64,000 nucleotides of DNA from Bacteroidaceae bacterium (GCA_017466065.1 JAFTUV010000009.1:62001-126000); one strand, 5' to 3'; positions 16,126 through 26,757 are shown, numbered from the stretch's first letter. The notes: generated by a model from the letters alone, not told the origin. Numbers and translations: made by a program.

Positions 16126-17517
16126 TTATTTATTGTGCTCGGCCTCAATCTCCTCGGGTGCCATAGGCTTGTATTTTCCCAAACGGCGGGCACCACCGTC
16201 GAGAATGAGATAATCTTCCTCGTTGCGTATTCCGCCGAAGTTGCGCCAAGCATCGAGCTTGTCGTAACAGATAAAATCGGTAAACTGTTTCTCGGCACGC
16301 CATTTGTCTATGAGGTCGGGAATAAAATAGATACCCGGCTCAACGGTGAACACATATCCCGGTTCGAGAGCCTTTGCCAAGCGCAGGGACTTCCAACCGA
16401 AAAGAGTGCTCTTTGAACGGCCCTCCTCGTAACCCACATAAAGCTCGCCGAAATTCTCCATATCGTGAACATCGAGGCCCATCATATGACCCAATCCGTG
16501 GGGCAGGAACATACAGGCGGCGCCCACACGGGCAGCCTCGGCAGCATCGCCCTTCATAAGGCCAAGTTCAATCATTCCCTTTGCAATCTCGGTGAGCACA
16601 ACCTCGTGCACATTGCGATACTCGACACCGGGAGCAAGCATAGATGTTGCAGCAACGTGGGCGCGACGCAGAATGTTGCACACTGTGCGCTGTTGCTCGG
16701 TAAACTGCCTGCCCACAGGCATAGTGGTGGTGAGGTCGCCGGCATAGTGCATTGCATTCTCGCAACCCGAATCGAGCAGGAACATCTGCCCATCCTTCAA
16801 AGGCTCGGTGCCGTATGCGTGGTTGTGCAGTGTCTGGCCGTTTATGGTGGCGATAATGGGGAACGAGAGGTTGAAATTGTGCTTTGCAGCCTCGGCCTGT
16901 ACCACCGACACAATTTCGGCCTCGGTGGTTCCGGGACGCACGGCACGCATCGCTGCACAGTGCATATCCACCGACACGTTCACGGCCTCCTCAATCTGCT
17001 CAATCTCCTCGGCACTCTTGTAGTTGCGCTGAGCAATTACCGCCTTTACAAAATCCATAGACACGGCGGCCTGCTGCTCGGCGGGGTTTATGCCCAAGAG
17101 TTCTTGCAACCACACTTTGTGGTCGCCGCGGTAGGGAGGGAGAAAATGTATCCTCCGGCCCTTGCTCTGCGCACTCTTTATATATGTGGAGAGAGCCTGC
17201 ATAGGCATTGTGTGGGTAATTCCCACACGCTCGCTCTTCTCTTTGATGGTGGGCTGCACACCGGTCCACACAATATCGTCGATTGTGAGCTCGTCGCCGA
17301 AGATAATCTCTTCATCCTCGTCAATGTCGATAATGGCTGCAAGGCCCGAATAGTCCGATGCAAAATAGTAGAGGAATGTGGAGTCTTGACGGAAATGATA
17401 GGCATTGTCGGCATAATTCACTCCAACCTCGGTGTTACCGAGAAAAAGCAACACTCCGCTGCCGACCTTCTCTTTGAGAACGGCACGGCGATTGATATAA
17501 GTTTCTTTACTGAACAT
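16126..17517 (-). CDS. pepP: Aminopeptidase P (Xaa-Pro aminopeptidase)
   Basis: The 463-residue M24B metallopeptidase removes N-terminal residues preceding proline. It has the N-terminal creatinase-like domain (to about 170) and the pita-bread catalytic domain. All five dinuclear-metal ligands can be placed: Asp in LLDSG, Asp in YAGDLTTTMP, His in PHGLGHMMGLDVHD, Glu in FTVEPGIYF, Glu in GGIRNEEDYL. No signal peptide is visible, so it is cytoplasmic. It is embedded between glycosyltransferase genes without an obvious functional link; the short spacings imply a shared transcript. Confidence 0.94.
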   Translation of the reverse strand: MFSKETYINRRAVLKEKVGSGVLLFLGNTEVGVNYADNAYHFRQDSTFLYYFASDYSGLAAIIDIDEDEEIIFGDELTIDDIVWTGVQPTIKEKSERVGITHTMPMQALSTYIKSAQSKGRRIHFLPPYRGDHKVWLQELLGINPAEQQAAVSMDFVKAVIAQRNYKSAEEIEQIEEAVNVSVDMHCAAMRAVRPGTTEAEIVSVVQAEAAKHNFNLSFPIIATINGQTLHNHAYGTEPLKDGQMFLLDSGCENAMHYAGDLTTTMPVGRQFTEQQRTVCNILRRAHVAATSMLAPGVEYRNVHEVVLTEIAKGMIELGLMKGDAAEAARVGAACMFLPHGLGHMMGLDVHDMENFGELYVGYEEGRSKSTLFGWKSLRLAKALEPGYVFTVEPGIYFIPDLIDKWRAEKQFTDFICYDKLDAWRNFGGIRNEEDYLILDGGARRLGKYKPMAPEEIEAEHNK

Positions 17518-17538
17518 AGTTATAAGTTTTTTAAGTTT

Positions 17539-18282
17539 TTATCTCTTTATCACTGCCCGCACAACGAACCACAGGTGGTTGAGCACTGTTACAAACATTC
17601 CATAATGCTTGCTCATTATGGAAAAACGTTCCAAGAGCGAGGCACGATGATTCTGCAAAGATAGCCCGTTCTGCAAATAATTCACTATGATGGTGTGCGT
17701 ATTAACAAGTGTTGTGGATTTTTTCATCGCTCTTATGCACCAATCGACATCGGACGAAAAGCGATATTGCAGGTCGTAGAGGGGGGCAATGTCGCGACGC
17801 ACGAAAAAGGCTTGGTGACACACAAGCATTCCTCTCTTGAAACTCTTCCAAGTGAGTTTTTCGGGAGCCTTCAAACGGCGCATCCTTATGAAATTGCGTT
17901 GTTCGTCAACCTCGGCCGTTTCTCCATAAACAACCTCGGGCAAGGTGGCGCAGCCATCCAGCGCAGCCACTATGCGTTCGAGAGTATCGGGAGCATAGAG
18001 CGAGTCGCCGGCATTCAGGAAGCACAGATAGTCGCCCTTGGCAAGTTTAATACCCTTGTTCATTGCATCGTAGAGACCGCTGTCGTGCTCGCTCACTATG
18101 TGGGCAAATTCTATTCCCATACCCACAGCCTTTGTAACAGTGTCGTCGGTGGAGGCACCGTCGATGAGCAGATACTCGAAATTCTTGTAGCTCTGCACTG
18201 CCACGCTGCGCAAGGTGGGTTCTATCACCGAGGAGGCGTTGTAGGTAACGGTTATTATGGAGAATTTTGGTTTATGGTGCAT
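17539..18282 (-). CDS. Family 2 glycosyltransferase
   Basis: The 247-residue GT-A fold enzyme starts FSIITVTYNA, has the nucleotide-binding SYKNFEYLLIDGASTDDT, the metal-binding-type LAKGDYLCFLNAGDSLY in place of DxD, and VCHQAFFVRRD in the acceptor region. It resembles WcaE-type capsule or LPS transferases. The ATG at 18282 overlaps the YfhO gene stop by one base (TGATG), which is better than the GTG one codon upstream. The donor and acceptor cannot be assigned. The neighbourhood (flippase, GT4, YfhO) supports a surface glycan role. Confidence 0.87.
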   Translation of the reverse strand: MHHKPKFSIITVTYNASSVIEPTLRSVAVQSYKNFEYLLIDGASTDDTVTKAVGMGIEFAHIVSEHDSGLYDAMNKGIKLAKGDYLCFLNAGDSLYAPDTLERIVAALDGCATLPEVVYGETAEVDEQRNFIRMRRLKAPEKLTWKSFKRGMLVCHQAFFVRRDIAPLYDLQYRFSSDVDWCIRAMKKSTTLVNTHTIIVNYLQNGLSLQNHRASLLERFSIMSKHYGMFVTVLNHLWFVVRAVIKR

Positions 18283-20741
18283 CACTCTTTGGTTTTTACG
18301 CTTTTGTATATTATGAGCGAGAGCATCGACAATAGTATTGCTCCTACGAGCAGCGACGATGCAAACGATATTTTGGAGGAGGCTACTATAACCTCATCGA
18401 CACAGCGCAGCTCTATTTCGTGCTCCCCGGCCGGAAGGGGCAGAGCACGCAGCAGGTAATCGGCACGCAACAGGGGTGTTTCTTTTCCGTCAACATAGGC
18501 TTTCCAAGTTTTGTAATAGACCTCGGAGAATATTGCCAACTGCGGCATTGGCGAACTGCTCCTGTACTTTATAACTCCCGGATTGACATACTCCTGCATC
18601 TCTATAAAGGCTGTGGAATCGACGGGGTGACAATATTCATTGCCGGCGGGGAGTTTTTCTTTCCAGCTTTTCTCGATAAAGGCGGTGGAACGAAGGTCGC
18701 CGTCGCCTATGGCTGCAATCTCCTCGTCGGGAGTATCCATCCACACAATGCTGTCGACGAACCAGCAGTTACCCATTGCATCGGGGTTGACTTGCACTTG
18801 CGGAGCATCGTTCTCACCGGGTACTATTATGTAGCGCACGTTGAGCATATTAAGAATGTTCATATTTATGCTTCCGCTGAAATAGTTGTCGATAATATCC
18901 TGATAGCGGCGCAATTTCGCGGGGCTGTAACCGCCTACCGATTTATGGAAGTAGGATGTGCGCGAGTCGTTGAAGGTGCTCGAAGCAAGGTTAAGCACAC
19001 GGTAATTGGGGTGCGTGTCGCGCATAATGAGCTTGTCGGCGGCTGTGGGGAGGAACTCCTCGACCTTCTTTTGGGGAACAAAGTCGTTCCACGAGAGGAA
19101 ACGCCAAGCGACCGGCCACAGGTCGAGAATGACAAGTGCGGTGAGCGCAACGTAAAGGTAACGGCTCTTGAACGAGAAGCGCATATAGGCGAACAGGGCA
19201 ACAGCCGTGGCGGCAATAAAGGCAAATGAACGCCAAGCATCGCTTGCGAGCATAGAAGCACGGTCGGCACGCAGGGCATCGGCAAGGAGGGCCGGATAGG
19301 CGGCATCGGAGGGTGCCTCGAAACTGAAAATAGCACCGCCGAACAGTGCAAACAGCAGCGACAAGCCTCCGGTTGCGGCAAACGATATTCCCAACGCGCG
19401 GGTGAGGCGTTTCTTGGCGGCCTCATCGCCCTCCTTGCACACCCTCATAAACTCAACTACGGCAAGCACGCCAAGCGTTACCATTGTGAGAGAGGCTACA
19501 ACCAGTGCCATAGAGGGGGCACGGAACTTATTATACAACGGCAGGTTGTAGAAGAAAAAGTCGTTGAGAAGGGGGAAATTTTTGCCCCAAGAGAGGATGA
19601 GCGACAGCACTGTTGCGGCAAGCAGCCACCAACGCTCGCGCCCTTTGACCACAAACAGCGAGAGCGCAAATAGGAAGCACACTATGGCTCCTATGTACAC
19701 CGGGCCCGAGGTGAAAGGCTGTGCGCCCCAATAGGCGGGCATCTGTTTCACAATCTGCTTGGCCTGTGAGGAACCGTATGAACGGCTGAAAAGACGATAA
19801 GTCTCGGAGTCGGTACCCAGATTATAGTGCGAGCTTGCACCATAGATGTTGGGTATCATAAGCGTGAGCGTCTCCTCAATGCCGTAGCTCCACTGATAGG
19901 CATAATCAATGTCGAGGCCCGACGACTGCTGTGCATCGCCCTTAGGTTTAAGCACGGCGGCACCGCGCACGCTCTCTTTGGCATAATCCATAGTGGGCCA
20001 CAGTTGCCCCACGGATGGCAGAATGGCAAGCACGGCCACAACCACAAGCACACCCGTAGCCTTCAAATAACGCGCCAACTGCTTTTCGCGCACCGCATAG
20101 ACAAGATATACTATGGCAAGGAACAGGAGCACCAGCAACAGGTAGTAGCTTATCTGCTGGTGGTTCCAATAGACATTCATTCCGGCAAAGACAAGGGTAA
20201 TGAAACTGCCTGCCAACAGCTTGCCGCGATAGCAAAGTATAACACCGCCTATAATGGGAGCCATTGTAGCCATCACCAATGCCTTGTTCATATGCCCCAC
20301 GCCCACGATTATGAGATTGTAGGAGCAGAGCGTGTAGGCCACCGAGCCCATAAAGGAGAGCCACGAATTACAGCCTATGGATATCAGGAATATGTAGAAA
20401 CAGACGAGGGAGAGGAATATGTAACCATTGTGACGGCCTGTGCCACCCATCCACGCAAGAGTGAACAAGCGACCTATGTGCCGGAACACATTTTCCGATT
20501 TTGGCATATAGGTGTAGTTGGCAGGCATTCCGCCGAACATTGCATTGGACCAGTGCCCATACTCGCCGGTCTTTTCATAATGCTCGCAAAGGTCGTTGCC
20601 CCAACCGCGCGAGTTTATGGCATCCTCCTGTATAATGTCTTTCCCTTGAAGGGTGGGTGCAAAATATATGCCGGTGATTGCAAAGAATGCCAACACCGCA
20701 AGAATGTGAGGATACATCTTTTTCAGCTTCATCTTTTTCAT
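18282..20741 (-). CDS. YfhO-family membrane protein
   Basis: The 819-residue polytopic protein has 12 or so transmembrane segments, then a periplasmic C-terminal domain of about 250 residues and a last helix (SSLLVGAILLSMLSLIIYK). The large loop with the acidic QEDAINSRGWGNDLCEHYE and GGMPANY and the C-terminal YKTWKAYVDGKETPLLRADYLLRALPLPAGEHEIEL are typical of YfhO proteins. In Firmicutes YfhO is needed to glycosylate lipoteichoic acid with lipid-linked sugars. The Bacteroidales homologues are placed in the GT-C superfamily and have no proven substrate. It overlaps the downstream GT2 gene and probably acts in the same pathway. Confidence 0.88.
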   Translation of the reverse strand: MKKMKLKKMYPHILAVLAFFAITGIYFAPTLQGKDIIQEDAINSRGWGNDLCEHYEKTGEYGHWSNAMFGGMPANYTYMPKSENVFRHIGRLFTLAWMGGTGRHNGYIFLSLVCFYIFLISIGCNSWLSFMGSVAYTLCSYNLIIVGVGHMNKALVMATMAPIIGGVILCYRGKLLAGSFITLVFAGMNVYWNHQQISYYLLLVLLFLAIVYLVYAVREKQLARYLKATGVLVVVAVLAILPSVGQLWPTMDYAKESVRGAAVLKPKGDAQQSSGLDIDYAYQWSYGIEETLTLMIPNIYGASSHYNLGTDSETYRLFSRSYGSSQAKQIVKQMPAYWGAQPFTSGPVYIGAIVCFLFALSLFVVKGRERWWLLAATVLSLILSWGKNFPLLNDFFFYNLPLYNKFRAPSMALVVASLTMVTLGVLAVVEFMRVCKEGDEAAKKRLTRALGISFAATGGLSLLFALFGGAIFSFEAPSDAAYPALLADALRADRASMLASDAWRSFAFIAATAVALFAYMRFSFKSRYLYVALTALVILDLWPVAWRFLSWNDFVPQKKVEEFLPTAADKLIMRDTHPNYRVLNLASSTFNDSRTSYFHKSVGGYSPAKLRRYQDIIDNYFSGSINMNILNMLNVRYIIVPGENDAPQVQVNPDAMGNCWFVDSIVWMDTPDEEIAAIGDGDLRSTAFIEKSWKEKLPAGNEYCHPVDSTAFIEMQEYVNPGVIKYRSSSPMPQLAIFSEVYYKTWKAYVDGKETPLLRADYLLRALPLPAGEHEIELRCVDEVIVASSKISFASSLLVGAILLSMLSLIIYKSVKTKE

Positions 20742-20761
20742 ATCTGTGAACTTATATTTTC

Positions 20762-21853
20762 TTATAACAATTTACGATACACTTCGCAGGTGTTCTGCAC
20801 CATACGTTCGAGCGAAAATTCACGGGCCCGCTGCAACCCTTTGAGACGCAACTCGTCGCGCAGTGTGGGCGACTCGACAACCTGCTGCAAGGCGTCGAGC
20901 ATAGATTGCGCATCGTGGGGGTTGAAATAAACGGCAGCCTCGCCGGCAACCTCGGGGAAACAGCTCGCGTTGCTCAAACATACGGGGCAACCATTGTGGA
21001 AGGCTTCGAGAATGGGAATACCGAATCCCTCGTAGTGCGAGGGAAACACAAAGCAAAGGGCGTGGCGATAGAGGGAGGCCATCTGTGAATCGTTGGCCGA
21101 AATATGTGCGAGCCTGTCGGCAATGTTCCAACGGGCAAACAGTTCCTGCTCTCCCTTGCTGAAAGGATTACCCGTGCACACCACACGCAACTGCGGATTC
21201 TTTATAAGAAGGGGGCGCACGGCCGACAGCCACAGATAAAAATTCTTATACCCTTTGCGCTCGCCAACGTAAAGCACATACTTGTCGAACAGTTGCGGAG
21301 CTACATTCTCCACGGCACGATAGCCGTGGTGCACGACCGATATTTTCGATGGCGATGTGCCTAACAACTCCACAATGTCGCGCTTGGTATTCTCGCTCAC
21401 GGCAATTATGTGGGCAGCCTTCTCTATCAATATTTTTTTATGCTTTATGGTGCGGTCGTAGAATAGCACATCCTGCGGATAACGCTCAAATATCATATCG
21501 TGCACTGTGAGCACAAAGGGCTTTTGCCTATTCTCTATCGCACCCAAGAAATAGGGGCTGAAATATGTGGGGTGAAACAGGTCGTAGTCGCCTTTCTTCA
21601 CAGCCTTCCAAGCACAGAAACGATTGGCCAACTGATAGAGCCTGCGACGCACCCTGTAATGCGGCGGGAATTTTATTGTTTCATATTTGTGACCGTAGGT
21701 TTCTGTTACATAATGATTTTCGCAATAGAGCATCGGAATTTCCGACACAAATTCATCGACCGGCAGATTGTACATAAGATCGGCGAAATAACGGGTAACT
21801 CCGCCAAATCGCTGCAATGTAAACATCTGATTATCGTATAAAATCTTTTTCAT
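20762..21853 (-). CDS. Family 4 (GT-B) glycosyltransferase
   Basis: The 363-residue protein starts at the ATG giving MKKILYDNQMFTLQRFGGVTRY; an upstream extension of 23 codons is in frame but lacks family similarity. The N-terminal domain has the GGVTRY acceptor loop. The C-terminal donor domain contains HHGYRAVEN, VLYVGERKGYKNF and the EX7E motif EGFGIPILE. It is cytoplasmic and likely uses an NDP-sugar. The flippase gene ends a few nucleotides upstream, so both are in one operon. The sugar linkage is unknown. Confidence 0.9.
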   Translation of the reverse strand: MKKILYDNQMFTLQRFGGVTRYFADLMYNLPVDEFVSEIPMLYCENHYVTETYGHKYETIKFPPHYRVRRRLYQLANRFCAWKAVKKGDYDLFHPTYFSPYFLGAIENRQKPFVLTVHDMIFERYPQDVLFYDRTIKHKKILIEKAAHIIAVSENTKRDIVELLGTSPSKISVVHHGYRAVENVAPQLFDKYVLYVGERKGYKNFYLWLSAVRPLLIKNPQLRVVCTGNPFSKGEQELFARWNIADRLAHISANDSQMASLYRHALCFVFPSHYEGFGIPILEAFHNGCPVCLSNASCFPEVAGEAAVYFNPHDAQSMLDALQQVVESPTLRDELRLKGLQRAREFSLERMVQNTCEVYRKLL

Positions 21854-21858
21854 AATTT

Positions 21859-23316
21859 TCAATTTCGGCTTTTCTTGCGGAAAAGATAATCCACTGCCTC
21901 GCGCAACTCTTCGAAGCGGCACAAGTATGATATTATTATGTAGAGGGCCGATGCTATTGCCAGACGCAAGACAAGCAGCAACACATAATCATCGACACTC
22001 TTTGTCACATAGCCGGCAACACCTGCCGCCACAAGGGAAACAATGAGGAATGGCACAAAGTCCATAAGGAACATTCTGATGGTGAGCGCAATGTCGCGAC
22101 GCACAAGCACGCACCACACAAAGAGCCAAGCAACATTGAACAGGCAGTAGGCCACAAGCATAGGCTTTATGCCCAGCGGGTGCATTGCCAACAGCATAGC
22201 AAGCACCAGCGTGCCCTGAACAATGGTGCACCACATAAAAACATCGGTGCGGCCGCGGCTCACAAGCAGGTTGGTGAACATCGACTGAATGGGCATAAAG
22301 GCTCCCCACAGACACAATATCTGCAACATACGCGAGCTCTCCTCCCACTTGTCGGTGAGCACCACCACTATAAGTTCGTGTGCAACGAGCGAGAGTAATG
22401 CCAACAACGGGAACGACACAAAGGCGGTGAAACGCAACATCTTGCGGAACACACGCAACTGCCTCTCATTATCCTCGACCACCTTGGCAAGCACAGGCTG
22501 TGCCACGGTATTCACCACCACGTTCACCATATCGCTGCCCATACGGAACCAATCGGCAGCCTTTGAGTAATTTCCAACATCGGCACGACTGTAAAATTTA
22601 CCGAGGATGAAGGAAAAGACATTCCAGTTTATCTTCTGGAAAATATTGGTTATAAGCAGTTTGTGGCTGAATGCAAAGAGGTAGCGCAGGGGGTAGAACT
22701 TCACTGCAAACGAGGGGTGCCACGGGGTGTAGTACCAATAGATTACAAGGCGCACAAGGGTGTATATGATGGCCTGTGCCGAAATTCCCCAATAGGAGTA
22801 ACCGTTCATTGCAAGCAGAATGCCGGCAACACCCGACACAAGTAGCGCAAGCACCGATGCGATGGAGCGTTGCTTCACTTTAAGTTCGCGGAAGAGGTAG
22901 GCCGATGCGGCAACCCCGAACCCGTTGAACACAAATGCCAAGAAGTTGAACCTTGCCAACCACAACAGCACCGGTTGGTTGAAAAAGCCGGCTATGAGCG
23001 GTGCTGCCGCATAGAGCATCGCATATATCACCGCCGAGGTTATTACGCTGAACCAAAAGACGGCATTGTAGTCGTCGTGCGTCACCTTCTTGCGGTTGGC
23101 AATGGCGGCAACAAAGCCACTGTCCTGCAACGAGCTTGCTATGGCGTTGAAAATGGCAAGCATACCCACGGGGCCATAATCCTCGGGGCCCAAAAGACGG
23201 GCAAGATAGACCCCGAAAAAGACACTGAGCAGCTGACACACGGCATTGCTCAACCCGCCCCAAAGAAAACTCTTTGCGACGGCATTCTTCAAAGTGTCGG
23301 TAGCCTTGCTGCTCAT
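21859..23316 (-). CDS. Polysaccharide flippase (Wzx/WzxC-like, MOP superfamily)
   Basis: The 485-residue protein has the N-terminal SFLWGGLSNAVCQLLSVFFGVYLARLLGPEDYG signature of MOP-type lipid-linked oligosaccharide flippases (quoted region spans residues 15-47) and about 12-14 helices. It would move undecaprenyl-linked repeat units across the inner membrane. It lies 31 nt downstream of metG and 5 nt upstream of the GT4 gene on the same strand, so a housekeeping synthetase gene leads what is otherwise a glycan cassette. The substrate is unknown. Confidence 0.88.
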   Translation of the reverse strand: MSSKATDTLKNAVAKSFLWGGLSNAVCQLLSVFFGVYLARLLGPEDYGPVGMLAIFNAIASSLQDSGFVAAIANRKKVTHDDYNAVFWFSVITSAVIYAMLYAAAPLIAGFFNQPVLLWLARFNFLAFVFNGFGVAASAYLFRELKVKQRSIASVLALLVSGVAGILLAMNGYSYWGISAQAIIYTLVRLVIYWYYTPWHPSFAVKFYPLRYLFAFSHKLLITNIFQKINWNVFSFILGKFYSRADVGNYSKAADWFRMGSDMVNVVVNTVAQPVLAKVVEDNERQLRVFRKMLRFTAFVSFPLLALLSLVAHELIVVVLTDKWEESSRMLQILCLWGAFMPIQSMFTNLLVSRGRTDVFMWCTIVQGTLVLAMLLAMHPLGIKPMLVAYCLFNVAWLFVWCVLVRRDIALTIRMFLMDFVPFLIVSLVAAGVAGYVTKSVDDYVLLLVLRLAIASALYIIISYLCRFEELREAVDYLFRKKSRN

Positions 23317-23347
23317 TGTGTGTGTGCTCTGTTCTGCGAGGATTGAA

Positions 23348-25387
23348 TTACTTAACTTCGCTGCCGGGCTTTATGGCGGGAGTAACGGTGAGCAACGAGA
23401 GCTTGCCCTCATTATCCTCGGCACTCAATATCATACCCTCGCTCACAATTCCGCGCATTGTGCGGGGGGCAAGGTTGGCAACAAAGCACACCTGCTTGCC
23501 CACAAGTTCCTCGGGGTTGAAGTGCTTGGCTATGCCCGAAAGAATGGTGCGTGTTTCGAGGCCGTCATCTATCTTGAACTGCAAAAGTTTGTCGGCTTTG
23601 GGCACTTTGGTACATTCGAGCACGGTACCTACACGAATATCGACCTTTGTAAAATCGTCAAACGCAATTTCGGGGCGGATGGGGTTGGCCTTGTAGGCTG
23701 CGGCGGCATTGGCTTTCTTAATCTCCTCCAATCTGTCGAGCTGTGCCTGTATGGCATCGTCCTCTATCTTTTCGAACAACAGGCCTACCTCGCCCAGCGA
23801 GTGGCCTTTGGGGAGCAGTTCAATGCTGCCGAGGCTCGACCACTCGCATCCGTTCATCTGCAACATTTCGCGCAACTTCTTGCTGCTGAAAGGCATAAAC
23901 GGCTCGAATGCGATAGAGAGGTTGGCAACAAGCTGCAACGAGAGGTTCAAGATTGTGGCTACACGGCCAAGGTCGCTCTTCGCTACTTTCCACGGCTCTG
24001 TTTCGGCAAGGTAGCGGTTACCTATGCGGGCAAGCTCCATTGCCTCCTTCTGTGCATCGCGGAATTTATATTGGTCGAGCAGATGTTCGACCTTGCCCTT
24101 TACATCGACAAATTCGGCAATAATTGCCTTGTCGTAGTCGGTGAATTCACCGGCGGCGGGCACCTTTCCGTCGAAATATTTTTTTGTGAGCACAAGGGCG
24201 CGGTTCACGAAATTGCCATACACGGCAACAAGCTCATTGTTGTTGCGTGCCTGAAAATCCTTCCAAGTGAAATTGTTGTCTTTTGTTTCGGGAGCATTGG
24301 CTGTGAGAACATAGCGCAACACATCCTGCTTGCCGGGAAAATCGGCAAGATATTCATTGAGCCACACTGCCCAATTGCGCGAGGTTGATATTTTATCATC
24401 TTCGAGGTTCAGGAATTCGTTGCTTGGCACATTGTCGGGCAGCACATAGTCGCCGTGAGCCTTCAACATTGTGGGGAATACTATGCAGTGGAACACAATG
24501 TTGTCCTTGCCTATGAAGTGAACAAGGCGTGTATCTTCTCTCTTCCACCACTGTTCCCAAGTGTCGGGCAACAGCTCTTTGGTGTTGCTTATGTAGCCGA
24601 TGGGTGCATCGAACCACACATAGAGAACTTTTCCCTCGGCTCCCTCCACGGGCACGGGAATACCCCAATTGAGGTCGCGGGTTACGGCGCGGGGTTTAAG
24701 GCCTGTGTCGAGCCAGCTTTTGCATTGGCCGTACACATTGCTGCGCCACTCTTTGTGGTCGTTCAGAATCCACTGCTCCAACCAAGGCTGATAGGCATCG
24801 AGGGGAAGGTACCAATGGCTGGTCTTACGCTTCACGAGTTTATTGCCCGAGTCGGCATTATAGGGATTTATGAGCTCGTCGGGCGAGAGTGTGGCACCGC
24901 ACTTTTCGCATTGGTCGCCGTAGGCATCGGCTGCGTGGCAGCGGGGGCACTCGCCACGAATGTTGCGGTCGGTGAGGAATTGTTGCTCGCCCTCGTCGTA
25001 GTATTGCTCACTCTCCATTTCCACGAATTTACCATCGTCGTAGAGCTTGCGGAAAAAGTCGGAGGCAAGCTCGCGGTGTGTCTGCGAGGTTGTGCGCGAA
25101 TAAATATCGAATGAGATGCCGAAGCCCTCGAACGACTCTTTTATTATATTGTGATAGCGGTCGACCACATCCTGCGGGGTTATGCCCTCTTTCTTCGCAC
25201 GGATGGTGACGGGAACGCCGTGCTCGTCGCTACCGCCTATGAACAGGACTTCTTCGCCTTTCAAGCGCAGATAACGTGTGTAGATGTCGGCAGGTACATA
25301 TACGCCGGCAAGGTGACCGATGTGTACAGGGCCGTTGGCATAGGGCAGGGCCGATGTAACCAGAGTTCTTTTGAATTTCTTTTCCAT
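23348..25387 (-). CDS. metG: Methionyl-tRNA synthetase
   Basis: The 679-residue class I synthetase charges tRNA-Met. It shows HIGH at residues 22-25 (PVHIGHLAG), a zinc knuckle [18 protein letters not shown], the variant KMSKS loop [10 protein letters not shown], and the alpha-helical anticodon domain. A C-terminal EMAP/Trbp111-like tRNA-binding domain is fused ([27 protein letters not shown] to the end). Full length is normal for Bacteroidota. I start at the ATG giving [10 protein letters not shown] and not at an upstream in-frame ATG, because the -7 box at 25445-25452 would fall inside the longer version. Confidence 0.97.
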   Translation of the reverse strand: MEKKFKRTLVTSALPYANGPVHIGHLAGVYVPADIYTRYLRLKGEEVLFIGGSDEHGVPVTIRAKKEGITPQDVVDRYHNIIKESFEGFGISFDIYSRTTSQTHRELASDFFRKLYDDGKFVEMESEQYYDEGEQQFLTDRNIRGECPRCHAADAYGDQCEKCGATLSPDELINPYNADSGNKLVKRKTSHWYLPLDAYQPWLEQWILNDHKEWRSNVYGQCKSWLDTGLKPRAVTRDLNWGIPVPVEGAEGKVLYVWFDAPIGYISNTKELLPDTWEQWWKREDTRLVHFIGKDNIVFHCIVFPTMLKAHGDYVLPDNVPSNEFLNLEDDKISTSRNWAVWLNEYLADFPGKQDVLRYVLTANAPETKDNNFTWKDFQARNNNELVAVYGNFVNRALVLTKKYFDGKVPAAGEFTDYDKAIIAEFVDVKGKVEHLLDQYKFRDAQKEAMELARIGNRYLAETEPWKVAKSDLGRVATILNLSLQLVANLSIAFEPFMPFSSKKLREMLQMNGCEWSSLGSIELLPKGHSLGEVGLLFEKIEDDAIQAQLDRLEEIKKANAAAAYKANPIRPEIAFDDFTKVDIRVGTVLECTKVPKADKLLQFKIDDGLETRTILSGIAKHFNPEELVGKQVCFVANLAPRTMRGIVSEGMILSAEDNEGKLSLLTVTPAIKPGSEVK

Positions 25388-25444
25388 AGCTATTATATTT
25401 TGTTTTTCTATTTCACGCTTTGTGTGCAATTTACCGATAACTTG

Positions 25445-25452
25445 CAAAAATA
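25445..25452 (-). promoter_or_regulatory. -7 element for metG and the downstream run
   Basis: On the minus strand TATTTTTG matches TANNTTTG and sits about 58 nt before the metG ATG. The surrounding sequence is very AT-rich and no clear -33 box can be chosen. Confidence 0.5.
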
Positions 25453-25530
25453 ACTATTTTATTTTTATTTGAGGATATAAATTTATTATTTATATATAAA
25501 TATGCGCGAGAAGACAACCGGACGGCACAA

Positions 25531-25562
25531 TTTGTACAATAGAAGAGAAAATGCTACATTTG
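25531..25562 (+). promoter_or_regulatory. Promoter of the acyltransferase gene
   Basis: TTTG (25531-25534) and TACATTTG (25555-25562) are spaced by 20 nt, one longer than ideal. Transcription would start about 25 nt before the ATG. Confidence 0.6.
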
Positions 25563-25593
25563 TTGCGTAACAACCGGAAAAAACAATCTGAAA

Positions 25594-26757
25594 ATGCAAA
25601 AAACCACCCTTTCATCGGCACATTTTGCCGACACAAAGCCGCACTATGAATTGCTCGACGGGTTGCGAGGCGTTGCGGCACTGTTGGTACTATGGTACCA
25701 TATTTTCGAAGGCTTTGCCTTTGCACAGGCGACAAACGGCGAGGGCGACGGGCTGATAACCACGCTGAATCACGGACACATTGCAGTGGATTTCTTCTTT
25801 ATGTTGTCGGGCTTTGTGATAAGCTATGCTTACGACGATCGTTGGGGCACGATGAGCCTCGGCAACTTCTTCAAACGCCGCCTCATACGCCTGCATCCTA
25901 TGGTTATGATGGGGGCTGTGATTGGTGTTGCGGCATTTACCATTGAAGGGTTTGAAAAATGGGACGGCACGGTAACACCCATAAGCTGGGTTATGACCGC
26001 ACTGCTGTTCACTATATTTATGATTCCTGCACTGCCCGGGCTGCCGTATGAGGTGCGCGGCAACGGCGAAATGTTCCCTTTGAACGGGCCTGCTTGGTCG
26101 TTGTTCTTCGAATATATAGGCAACATTCTGTATGCACTGTTCATACGCCGCCTGTCGACAAAGGCTCTTGCCGTGCTTACCGCAGCATTGGGTATTGCCC
26201 ACGCTTGGTTCTTTGTGGGGAATATTTCGGGCTATGATATGGTGGGTGTCGGATGGACAATCGACGAGGTGAACTTCTGGGGCGGCCTTGTGCGTATGCT
26301 CTTCCCGTTCACCGCGGGTATGTTGCTCGCACGGACATACAAGCCACGCAAAATTAAAGGTGCATTCTGGCTGTGCAGCCTGCTACTCGTGGCTGTATTC
26401 TCGGTGCCCTACATTGCATCGGCGGGCAGTGCCAGCATCAACAGCCTTTACGAGGTTGCGTGCATTGTATTCCTGTTCCCTATAATCGTGTGGATGGGTG
26501 CCTGCGGCAGTTGCAGCGATAATGTGACAGGGCGCATAAACAAATTTTTGGGCGACATTTCCTATCCGCTCTACATTGTGCACTATCCAATAATGTATGT
26601 TTTCTACAAGTGGCTCATCGAGAAGCATTTTTACACGCTGGGCGAAACGTGGGGCATATCTCTCACCGTCATTATCGTGAGCATACTGCTTGCATACGCC
26701 TGTCTTAAACTTTACGACGAGCCGGTGCGCCGCCGGCTGGCAAAAAAGTTTTTATAA
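25594..26757 (+). CDS. Acyltransferase family 3 (OafA/YrhL-like) membrane protein
   Basis: The 387-residue protein has about 10 membrane helices. The opening ELLDGLRGVAALLVLWYH has the conserved RG and the catalytic-type histidine of acyltransferase-3 proteins. HIAVDFFFMLSGFVISYAYDDR and FFKRRLIRLHPMVMMG give the other family signatures. Such proteins O-acetylate or O-acylate extracellular polysaccharides or LPS using cytoplasmic acyl donors. It is monocistronic and divergent from metG. Proximity to the glycan genes suggests a surface sugar substrate (inference). Confidence 0.9.
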   Translation: MQKTTLSSAHFADTKPHYELLDGLRGVAALLVLWYHIFEGFAFAQATNGEGDGLITTLNHGHIAVDFFFMLSGFVISYAYDDRWGTMSLGNFFKRRLIRLHPMVMMGAVIGVAAFTIEGFEKWDGTVTPISWVMTALLFTIFMIPALPGLPYEVRGNGEMFPLNGPAWSLFFEYIGNILYALFIRRLSTKALAVLTAALGIAHAWFFVGNISGYDMVGVGWTIDEVNFWGGLVRMLFPFTAGMLLARTYKPRKIKGAFWLCSLLLVAVFSVPYIASAGSASINSLYEVACIVFLFPIIVWMGACGSCSDNVTGRINKFLGDISYPLYIVHYPIMYVFYKWLIEKHFYTLGETWGISLTVIIVSILLAYACLKLYDEPVRRRLAKKFL

